NCBI GenBank assembly: GCA_902826945.1
Contig: CADEGS010000093.1
Coordinates: forward strand, 9,428 to 15,789
Reading direction: 5' to 3'
Source of the DNA: an uncultured bacterium
GTDB taxonomy: Bacteria; Planctomycetota; UBA1135; GCA-002686595
DNA length: 6,362 bases
The translations under genes and the position numbers were made by a program. This document shows positions 1 through 6,000 of the stretch, piece after piece (position 1 is the stretch's first letter; the number at the start of each line of letters is the position of its first letter). Below the pieces are notes generated by a model that was given only the letters and a program-made list of their open reading frames with translations, was not told the origin of the DNA and searched no databases.

Positions 1-16
1 TCCAGCGGGCGGGACG

Positions 17-463
17 CTAGTCGGCCGCCGGGTCCTCGAGCCAGGCGCGGATGCGGCGAGCGATCGCCTCGCGCGCGTCGCGGAACGCGGCGCGCCGCTG
101 GACCGCGCTGCCCTCGACGGCCGCGGGGTCCTCGAAGGGCCAGAAGTGCATGCGCCGCGCGAACGGGAAGATCTGCGGGCAGCGGCTCTGCGCGGACTCG
201 CAGACGACGATCGCGTGGTGCAGGATCTTGCCGCCCAGGAACTCCCGGAAGCCCTTCGAGCGCTGCCCGTGCGAGTCGATGCCGATCTCGGCCAGGACCT
301 CGTGCGTCAGGGGATGGATGGGCTTGGGGTCGATGCCGGCGCTGCAGGCGTCGAAGCGATCGCCCGCCAGGTGGCGCAGGATGGCCTCGGCCATCTGGCT
401 CCGGGCGGAATTGCCCGTGCACAGGAAGAGCACGGTCTCTCGCGTGAGGGTCACGGCGTCCAT
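17..463 (-). CDS. arsC: Arsenate reductase, thioredoxin-coupled low-molecular-weight-phosphatase type (ArsC)
   Basis: This 148-residue cytoplasmic enzyme should reduce arsenate to arsenite through a cysteine relay recharged by thioredoxin. The phosphatase-fold P-loop CTGNSARS lies at residues 15-22, with nucleophile Cys15 and phosphate-binding Arg21. Cys88 and Cys95 in VCESAQSRCP have the seven-residue spacing of the Cys82/Cys89 pair in Staphylococcus and Bacillus ArsC, so the full redox triad is present. The late FEDPA segment (residues 110-114) supplies the family Asp-Pro. Length is normal for the family (about 130-150). The ATG at 463 is chosen because a strong ribosome site sits 7 bases upstream and the P-loop begins 14 residues later. 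The frame stays open upstream to 634, but that extension is Arg/Pro/Ala-rich and unlike the family. No arsR or arsenite exporter is visible, so regulation is unclear. A plain tyrosine phosphatase is less likely because of the cysteine pair. Confidence 0.93.
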   Translation of the reverse strand: MDAVTLTRETVLFLCTGNSARSQMAEAILRHLAGDRFDACSAGIDPKPIHPLTHEVLAEIGIDSHGQRSKGFREFLGGKILHHAIVVCESAQSRCPQIFPFARRMHFWPFEDPAAVEGSAVQRRAAFRDAREAIARRIRAWLEDPAAD

Positions 464-470
464 GCGGCTG

Positions 471-478
471 TCCTCCTT
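471..478 (-). promoter_or_regulatory. Ribosome binding site of arsC
   Basis: Read on the minus strand this is AAGGAGGA, nearly full complementarity to the 16S rRNA tail, ending 7 bases before the ATG at 463. It decides the start against the longer open frame that reaches 634. Confidence 0.85.
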
Positions 479-620
479 CTCGGATCTCGGCGGCTGCGGC
501 CGAGGCCTCGTTCTACCATCTCCCGCGCGCTGGGCCGAGGTCGCTCGCGAACGGCTGCCCGCAAGCCCCGGCGATGCGTGAAGGCGTCTTGACGCGGGAT
601 CGGCGTCGACGCGGCTTCCG

Positions 621-638
621 ACGAGCACGAGCACGAGC
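621..638. repeat. Three tandem copies of the hexamer ACGAGC
   Basis: Three perfect adjacent ACGAGC copies lie at 621-626, 627-632 and 633-638, in the gap between arsC and the next minus-strand gene. The last copy runs into the left arm of the stem-loop at 635-660. This is probably a small slippage repeat; no function is evident. Confidence 0.6.
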
Positions 639-660
639 TCGCGAGCGAGCGCTCGCGCTC
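635..660 (-). terminator. GC-rich stem-loop after the His/Cys-cluster gene; possible terminator
   Basis: CGCGAGC (640-646) and GCTCGCG (651-657) form a 7-bp stem with a 4-base loop. It extends by three more pairs (GAG 635-637 with CTC 658-660) across a 2-base bulge. On the minus strand it begins 7 bases after the stop codon at 668. There is no T-run after it, so it is not a classical intrinsic terminator. It could instead act as a 3'-end-protecting hairpin, or be chance in GC-rich DNA. Confidence 0.35.
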
Positions 661-667
661 CCGGACG

Positions 668-1186
668 TCAGCGAAGAGCCGGGGCCTGGCCCAGCGCCCA
701 GCGGGCCAGCCCCTGGTTGCCGGGCTTCGAGAACCTCCACCCGCCTCCGCGCACCAGACGGAGCACGTCCCTCGCCAGCGCGGCGCAGTCGAAGTACCGC
801 ATGGTGCCGGCTTCCAGCGCCGGAATCACGGCGAGCGTGCACTGGGCGCAACAGTGCGTTCCCTTCGGGTAGCCGTGGTGGAAGTGCGAGCGCATGATCC
901 CGAAGGCCAGGTCCCGCTCGACCGTCTCGTAGAACGGCGATCCGCCGTACCTGGGCCCGAGCGCCTTCTGCCCGGCGACGAGGAGCGCGCTGCGGAGGAA
1001 GGTGCCCACCGGAGCTCCGGAGACCGAGAAGCCGGCGGGATGCCGGATGACCTTCGGCAAGCTCAGGCGCGGAAACGCCGCGAGCTCCTCGGGGACGACG
1101 TCGCGCACGAAGGCGGCGTCGGGACCGCGCAGCCTCCGCTGCGATCGCGCGCGGTCCGCGACCAGCCACAGGGTGTCGAGGTCCAT
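668..1186 (-). CDS. Unrecognised protein with a His/Cys cluster (possible metal or redox site)
   Basis: This 172-residue protein matches no family I can name. It has no signal peptide or membrane segment, so it is probably cytoplasmic. The striking feature is the stretch from His101 to Cys116, HFHHGYPKGTHCCAQC, with four histidines (101, 103, 104, 111) and three cysteines (112, 113, 116), followed by Cys134. Such clustering suggests a metal centre, Fe-S or zinc binding, or redox chemistry; this is inference from residue spacing only. The N-terminal 50 residues are charged and mostly helical in character, and the C-terminal part is Arg/Trp/Gly-containing. The ATG at 1186 is chosen because a clear ribosome site precedes it. 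The frame also runs to an ATG at 1243, which would add 19 residues that look like untranslated leader. The ArsC gene lies 204 bases downstream on the same strand, too far to claim an operon. Confidence 0.8.
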   Translation of the reverse strand: MDLDTLWLVADRARSQRRLRGPDAAFVRDVVPEELAAFPRLSLPKVIRHPAGFSVSGAPVGTFLRSALLVAGQKALGPRYGGSPFYETVERDLAFGIMRSHFHHGYPKGTHCCAQCTLAVIPALEAGTMRYFDCAALARDVLRLVRGGGWRFSKPGNQGLARWALGQAPALR

Positions 1187-1191
1187 TCGTT

Positions 1192-1197
1192 CTCCTT
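1192..1197 (-). promoter_or_regulatory. Ribosome binding site of the His/Cys-cluster gene
   Basis: The minus strand reads AAGGAG, 5 bases before the ATG at 1186. It favours this start over the in-frame ATG at 1243. Confidence 0.75.
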
Positions 1198-1349
1198 CCC
1201 GGACGTCGCGGCCGCGGGCTGCGGGCGGAACGACCCCTCGCACGGCCTCGCGCCGTGGTCTCGGCCGGGGCTCCTCCGATGGCCGTCGGCGATCACTCTA
1301 CACCGGCGACGTCCATCGGGGATTCGCACGCGAGCGAGGGAATGCGCGC

Positions 1350-1769
1350 TCACGGACGCCGGCCGTATTCCGCGTGGGACGCTCGCACCCAGCCGGCGAG
1401 CTCGTCGTCGAGATCTTTCTCGGACGCGAGACGCAGGCGGTGCACGTAGAGCTTCCCGATCTTCTCGATGCGCCGGAAGCGGGGGCTCGACAGGCGTCGG
1501 GGGAGCACCAGGTGCACGTCGATCGCCTGCGCGCGCACCGCGTTGACCGAGGCGAAGCGGACGTCGGCGACGTAGGCGACGCGGGTGCGCGCGGGCGCGT
1601 GGGTCACGCCCGGAAGCGCGCGCACGAGCGCGTCGAACCTCCGAAACAGCGCACGCCCGGGCGCGGGCTTCCCGGCCAGGAAGCCCTCGACCGAGTGCGG
1701 GCCGCACGCGTGCGACATGCCGGCGTGCAGGAGCGCGACGCCGCACGCCGGACAGGTGGCCCTGGCCAT
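1350..1769 (-). CDS. DUF5655 domain protein with N-terminal Cys/His zinc-ribbon-like motif
   Basis: This 139-residue, probably cytoplasmic protein has an N-terminal CPAC pair (Cys6, Cys9) followed by His15, His20 and Cys22. That matches the short CPxCG...HxC motif commonly preceding this domain. Residues about 37-133 then fit DUF5655: an LFRRFDALVRALPG helix, a TRVAYVADVRFASV strand pair, the SPRFRRIEKIG segment, and a final DLDDELAGWVRASHAEY helix. The biochemical role of DUF5655 is not established, and a nucleic-acid link has only been suggested. The start is well constrained: an in-frame TAG lies four codons upstream of the ATG at 1769, and any later start would remove the CPAC motif. GGAGG sits only 1 base before the ATG, too close for normal initiation. 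The gene faces away from the small-membrane-protein gene across a 379-base gap. Confidence 0.88.
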   Translation of the reverse strand: MARATCPACGVALLHAGMSHACGPHSVEGFLAGKPAPGRALFRRFDALVRALPGVTHAPARTRVAYVADVRFASVNAVRAQAIDVHLVLPRRLSSPRFRRIEKIGKLYVHRLRLASEKDLDDELAGWVRASHAEYGRRP

Positions 1770-1965
1770 GCCTCCAGGCTAGCCGGCGGCTGACGTCGGG
1801 AGTCGTGGCTTCGCATCGTCCGTGCTGCCTGGGCACGCTCGTTGCAGGGCGTGACGGAATGCCTCCCCGCAAGCCGAGAACGGCTCCGGCGCGCTCCCGC
1901 GCGCGGCGGCGCTCTCCTCGCGGTCGGCGGGGCGGCGTCCGCGCGTCGCCCTCGCTCCGCGCTGG

Positions 1966-1981
1966 CGCGGCGAGCGCCGCG
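1966..1981. other. GC stem-loop in the divergent gap
   Basis: CGCGGCG (1966-1972) and CGCCGCG (1975-1981) are perfect inverted copies separated by AG. Sterically this gives a 6-bp stem with a 4-base loop. Short GC palindromes are expected at this base composition, so function is uncertain. Confidence 0.3.
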
Positions 1982-2002
1982 ACGGCGCGCTGCCGGGCGT
2001 CT

Positions 2003-2025
2003 TCGCCCCGCGCCACGCGGGGCGA
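2003..2025. other. Strong 10-bp stem-loop in the divergent gap
   Basis: TCGCCCCGCG (2003-2012) and CGCGGGGCGA (2016-2025) are perfect inverted copies around a 3-base CCA loop. The left arm overlaps a competing hairpin, GGGCG (1995-1999) with CGCCC (2004-2008) around TCTT, so the two structures exclude each other. No T-run follows on either strand. It could be a leader structure, a protein-binding inverted repeat, or a bidirectional end; nothing in the sequence decides. Confidence 0.4.
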
Positions 2026-2061
2026 GCGAGCACACGCCTGCGCGCGATCCGCATCCGCCAC

Positions 2062-2081
2062 GACTCTTCTACACATTTCCC
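2062..2081. promoter_or_regulatory. AT-richer island, candidate promoter of the divergent gap
   Basis: In a gap that is otherwise nearly all G and C, 2063-2080 has only 7 of 18 G/C. On the plus strand TACACA (2070-2075) could serve as a -10 element about 75 bases before the gene at 2149. On the minus strand TAGAAG (2071 to 2066) could do so for the leftward gene. No convincing -35 hexamer is visible at 16-18 bases for either. Confidence 0.22.
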
Positions 2082-2148
2082 ACGCGCTCGCGACGGCGCT
2101 CCGCCGCTGCGCGCGCCAGCCCGCCCGAGATCGATCCCCGAGACCCTC

Positions 2149-2307
2149 ATGCAGATCCTCCTCATCATCCTGCTCCTGCTCCTCCTGTTCGGCGGCGGCG
2201 GCTTCTACTGGGGAGGGCCGGTCTACGGCGGGGGAGGGCTGGCGCTCGTCCTGCTCGTCGTGCTGATCCTCTACCTGTCCGGCGGGCTCCGGCGCGGTCG
2301 CCTGTGA
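2149..2307 (+). CDS. Small double-membrane-segment protein, DUF3309-like
   Basis: This 52-residue protein is almost entirely hydrophobic. Residues 3-14 form a run of Leu/Ile ending in Phe, then comes a glycine-rich turn GGGGFYWGGPVYGGGG (15-30), a second hydrophobic run LALVLLVVLILYL (31-43), and a short basic tail with Arg48, Arg49 and Arg51. Two membrane segments joined by a Gly/Trp/Pro/Tyr loop is the layout of the DUF3309 family, whose function is unknown and whose members are usually about 50 residues. Ribosome-site complementarity before the ATG is weak. The next gene, a ferritin-like protein, begins 115 bases downstream on the same strand. The second membrane run is shorter than a classical helix, so the termini may be embedded shallowly. 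The open frame, length and composition make it a likely real gene; the family match is by eye. Confidence 0.68.
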   Translation: MQILLIILLLLLLFGGGGFYWGGPVYGGGGLALVLLVVLILYLSGGLRRGRL

Positions 2308-2324
2308 GAGCCGGCGCCTGGCTC
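2308..2324 (+). terminator. Weak stem-loop directly after the DUF3309-like stop codon
   Basis: GAGCC (2308-2312) and GGCTC (2320-2324) pair around a 7-base loop that itself contains the palindrome GGCGCC. The stem starts at the base after TGA. No T-run follows, so termination is only a possibility. Confidence 0.2.
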
Positions 2325-2360
2325 GCGGCGTCGGAACGACGTTTGCGAAGGACCGGGAGC

Positions 2361-2386
2361 GGCGAGCGCGAAGCGATCGCGTCGCC
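2361..2386 (+). other. Bulged 9-bp stem-loop upstream of the ferritin-like gene
   Basis: GGCGA (2361-2365) pairs with TCGCC (2382-2386), and CGCG (2367-2370) pairs with CGCG (2378-2381). This leaves one bulged G at 2366 and a 7-base loop. It lies 36 bases before the ATG at 2423. It could end the upstream transcript or sit in the leader of the downstream gene. No T-run follows. Confidence 0.35.
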
Positions 2387-2408
2387 AATCGACGACAGCC
2401 TCCCTGAC

Positions 2409-2415
2409 GGAAGGA
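2409..2415 (+). promoter_or_regulatory. Ribosome binding site of the ferritin-like gene
   Basis: GGAAGGA ends 7 bases before the ATG at 2423, a good purine-rich match that supports this start. Confidence 0.65.
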
Positions 2416-2422
2416 CAAGACC

Positions 2423-2860
2423 ATGACCGAGCCCAAGGACGACATCGACGCCCTCAACTCGTTCCTCCGCGGCGAGATCTCCGCGGTGGAGACCTACGCG
2501 CAGGCCCTGCGGAGCGTGGACAACGGCGCGGCCAAGGACATCCTCGCGAACAACAGGGCGAGCCACGCGACCCGCGTGTCGTTGCTCCAGGGCGAGATCC
2601 ATCGCCTCGGCGGCAAGCCCGCCGACAAGAGCGGCGCGTGGGGCGCGTTCGCCAAGGCGGTCGAGGGCGGCGCCAAGCTCTTCGGAGACTCCTCCGCCGT
2701 GGCGGCCCTCGAGGAGGGCGAGGACCACGGCCTCGAGGACTACCGGCGCGACGTCGAGCAGCTCTCCCCGGCCGTGCGCTCGTTCGTCGGCTCCAGGCTG
2801 CTGCCCGAGCAGCAGAAGACGCACGACGCGCTCTCGCGCCTGAAGTCGATCATGGGCTGA
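2423..2860 (+). CDS. Ferritin-like four-helix-bundle protein, DUF2383 / PA2169 type
   Basis: This 145-residue soluble protein begins with LNSFLRGEISAVETYAQAL (residues 11-29), the typical first helix of DUF2383. A second helix carries RASHATRVSLLQGEI (45-59) and ends in the family RLGGKPADKSG turn (61-71). A third helix follows (about 73-88), then the signature ALEEGEDHGLEDYRRDVE (95-112). Likely metal-site candidates by family pattern are Glu18, Glu23, His48, Glu58, Glu98/Glu100 and Glu105, although which of them bind metal is inference. DUF2383 proteins are ferritin-like and are usually seen with stress or maintenance genes; no defined reaction is established. The length is normal, about 140-150. 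It lies 115 bases after the DUF3309-like gene and 159 bases before the kinase gene, all on one strand. A hairpin in the first gap suggests separate control. Confidence 0.88.
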   Translation: MTEPKDDIDALNSFLRGEISAVETYAQALRSVDNGAAKDILANNRASHATRVSLLQGEIHRLGGKPADKSGAWGAFAKAVEGGAKLFGDSSAVAALEEGEDHGLEDYRRDVEQLSPAVRSFVGSRLLPEQQKTHDALSRLKSIMG

Positions 2861-2992
2861 GCGGGATCGGGCGTCTTCTCTCGCTCCCGCGGAGAACCGA
2901 GGCGCTCCGCCAGGCGCTCGCCGGGAGAGGGTACGGAACGCGCGAGGCCCTGAGCGGCGCGCGCCGGCTCCCGCCGCTGCACGCCCCAGAGG

Positions 2993-2998
2993 TATCAT
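2993..2998 (+). promoter_or_regulatory. Candidate -10 element of the kinase gene
   Basis: TATCAT stands out in the GC-rich 159-base gap and lies 21 bases before the ATG at 3020, implying a very short leader of about 15 bases. No clear -35 hexamer is visible near 2970-2976. Single hexamer matches are weak evidence. Confidence 0.25.
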
Positions 2999-3019
2999 CC
3001 GGCGTCCGGCGCGAGCCCC

Positions 3020-6000
3020 ATGCCCGACGAGACCCTCCCCGGACCGGCGACGACCGCGGCCGCCGGCGCCGACGACGCGGCGATCGGCCCCTACCGGCTC
3101 GTCCAGAAGCTCGGCGAGGGCGGCATGGGCGTCGTGTGGCTGGCCGAGCAGGAGCGGCCGATCCGCCGCCAGGTCGCGCTCAAGGTCATCAAGCTCGGCA
3201 CGGACACCGGGCAGGTGATCGCGCGCTTCGAGGCCGAGCGCCAGACGCTCGCGGTCATGGACCACCCGGGCATCGCGCGCGTGCTCGACGCCGGCGCGAC
3301 GCCGCAGGGGCGGCCCTACTTCGTGATGGAGCTCGTGCGCGGGGTCCCGATCACGGACCACTGCGACCGCGCGCGGCTCGACACGCGCGCGCGCATCGAA
3401 CTCTTCGAGCAGGTCTGCGCCGCGGTCCAGCACGCGCACCAGAAGGGGATCATCCACCGCGACCTCAAGCCGTCGAACGTGCTCGTGACGGGGGACCCGC
3501 CGCGGCCCAAGGTGATCGACTTCGGCATCGCCAAGGCGACCGAGGGGCGCGGCGAGGAGGCGCTGCTCACGCTCGAGGCGCAGGTGCTCGGCACGCCCGA
3601 GTACATGTCGCCCGAGCAGGCCGCCGGACGGGCGGTGGACACGCGCAGCGACGTCTACTCCCTCGGCGTGCTCTTGTACGAGCTCCTGACCGGCACCCGC
3701 CCGTTCGACCTGAGGCCGCTCTGGAGCGAGGGCATCGTCGCCGTGCTGCGGCACCTGGAGCACGCCGACCCCGAGCGCCCCTCGACGCGCGCCGGCACGC
3801 GCTCGGACGTCTCCACCGCCGCCGCGCGGGCGCGCCGGACCGACCCGCACCAGCTCGCGCGCCAGATGCGCGGCGAGCTCGACTGGATCGTGCTGCGCGC
3901 GATGGAGAAGGACCCGGCGCGCCGCTACGAGTCGGCCAGCGCGCTCGGCGCCGACCTGCGCCGCTACCTCGAGCACCGCCCGGTCGAGGCCGGGCCGCCC
4001 GGCGTCGTCTACCTGGCGACGAAGCTCGCGCGCCGTCACCGCGTCGCGCTGGCCGCGGCCGCGGCGGTGGGAATGGCGCTCGTCGGCGGCGTGGCGGCGC
4101 TCGCCTGGAGCCTGCGGCGCGTCAGCGAGGAGCGCAACGAGGCCATGGCGGCGCGCGAGGCCGAGCGCGACGCGAAGCTCGAGGTCGGCCGCGCGCTCGA
4201 CGCCGAGCGCGCGGCCAACGACGCGAACGAGCGCCTGCTGGTCGAGGCCGAGGAGGCGCGCAAGAGCGCCGAGGACCAGCGCGACGAGGCCCAGGAGGTG
4301 ACGGACTTCCTCGTCGACATGTTCCGCGCCGCACGGCCCGACGAGCAGGGCTACGACGCGCGCGTCGGCACGCTCCTGCGGCAGGCCGAGTCCAAGCTCG
4401 AGCGCGAGCTGGTCGAGCGCCCCGTCGTGCGCGCGCGCCTGGCCTACACGCTCGGCGCGGCCTACCTGGCGATGGGCGACTACCAGGGCTCGGTGCGGCT
4501 GCTCGAGCGGGCGGCGGACCTGCGCGGGGACACGCGCGGGGAGGACGACCCGGGCACGATCTACGTCAAGGCCGACCTCGCCGTCGCGATGTGGCGCGAG
4601 GGACGGTACCGCGAAGCCGAGGCGATGCTGCTCGACCTCGTCGAGCGCTCGGTGCGCGTCAACGGGGCGCTCAGCGCGGAGACGCTGCGCGTGCGCGGGA
4701 ACCTGACGATGGTCGTCAACTCGCTCGGGCGTCGCGACGAGGCCGTGCGCCTCTACCTCGAGCTGCTCGCGGACTGCCGCGCGGTGCTCGGCGAGGACCA
4801 CGCGAACACGCTCAACGTGCTCAACAACCTGGTCAACATCTACATCGAGGTGCGCGACATGCCGGCGGCCGAGCGGCTGCTTTCCGACGCGCTGGAGGGG
4901 CGCGACTGGAGCGGACGCGAGGACGACCCGCTGTACCTCGGCCTGCTCGGTCTGCAGGCGCGGGTCGAGCGCCTGCGCGGCCGGCACGAGCGCGCCGAGG
5001 ACCTCTCTCTCCGCGTCCTCGCCGGCTACGAGCGGTACTACGGCCCCGACCACCCTAAGACGATCGACGCCCGGCTCGATCTCGCGGACTTCCTGCGCCA
5101 GCGCGCGCGCTTCGACGACTCCGACCTCCTGTACCGCCAGGCGCTGGCGAAGGCCGAGGAGGTCCTGGGCGAGGAGAGCCCGCGCACGCTGGACGCGCGG
5201 CGCGCCCACGGCGTCCTCTTGATGGAGCGCGGCGACGCGGCGGCAGCGCAGCCCCTGTTCGAGCAGCTCGTAGCGACCTACGTGCGCGCGCTCGGCGAGC
5301 GCCATCCCAAGACGCTCGACGCCGTGAACCTGCTCGCGGTCGTGCACTACGAGCAGGCCCATTACGCCGAGGCCGAGGCGGCCTGGCGCGAGCAGCTCGC
5401 CGCGCTGGTCGAGGAGCGCGGCGAGGGGCACCGCGACACGATCGTCCCGCTGGTCAACCTCGCCATGGTGGCCAGCGACCTGGGCGCGCTCGACGAGGCC
5501 GAGGCGTACTACGAGGAGGGCCTGCGGCTGTGCGCCGCGGCGTACGGGCCCGAGAACGACTGGACGCTCGACATCCAGAACAACCTGGCGCTGCTCCTGT
5601 ACCGCCAGGGCCGCCACGAGCGCTCGGCGGAGATCAGCCGCGCCGTGATCGAGGCGCGCACGCGGCTGCTCGGGCCGACGCACCCCGACACGCTGGGCAC
5701 GAAGCTGAACCTCGCGGGGTGCCTGATCGACGCGGGCCGGCTCGACGAGGCGGAGGAGCTGCTCGACGCCACCTACCGCGCGTCGCTCGCGGTGTCGGGC
5801 CCGCGGCACCCGCAGGTGCTGAACGTGCTCCAGTCCTGGGCGGTGGTCGCGTGGAAGCGCGGCGCGCTCGACCTGGCCTGGGAGCGGATCACGCTGTGCG
5901 CGGAGACGCGCGCCGGCGTGCTCGGCCCGCGCCACGACAAGACGCTCGAGTCGCGCGCCACGCAGGGCGCCATCGCGCGCGACCGCGGCGAGCTCGAGCG

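Larger units (their letters stand above)
1770..2148. other. Divergent intergenic region without a credible gene
   Basis: This gap separates the leftward DUF5655 gene from the rightward DUF3309-like gene, so it should hold both promoters. Open frames crossing it are Arg/Ala/Pro-rich and have no recognisable domain, so I treat them as GC artefacts. Contents that can be pointed to are hairpins at 1966-1981 and 2003-2025, an alternative hairpin at 1995-2008, and one AT-richer island at 2062-2081. No tRNA, no tandem repeat array and no clear operator are seen. Confidence 0.6.

Noticed and set aside
464..634. N-terminal extension of ArsC to the ATG at 634
   Set aside because: The extra 57 residues are unlike ArsC, and the strong ribosome site at 471-478 points to the ATG at 463.
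2373..2380. GCGATCGC octamer as a cyanobacterial HIP1-like site
   Set aside because: There is a single copy inside a stem-loop region, nothing else suggests cyanobacteria, and the octamer is expected by chance in GC-rich DNA.
1842..2426. Plus-strand open frame of 194 codons across the divergent gap
   Set aside because: It overlaps the DUF3309-like gene in another frame, is Arg/Ala/Pro-rich, and has no recognisable domain.
1063..2457. Minus-strand open frame of 464 codons
   Set aside because: It overlaps the DUF5655 gene, the divergent gap and the DUF3309-like gene out of register, and its translation is low-complexity Arg/Ala/Ser.
2861..2890. Possible terminator hairpin after the ferritin-like gene (GCGGGA with TCCCGC)
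   Set aside because: It has only a 6-bp stem with an 18-base loop and no T-run, too weak in this base composition.
2638..5058. Plus-strand open frame of 806 codons overlapping the ferritin-like and kinase genes
   Set aside because: It is extremely Arg/Gly/Ala/Pro-rich, crosses two real genes in another register and shows no domain. It is a composition shadow.
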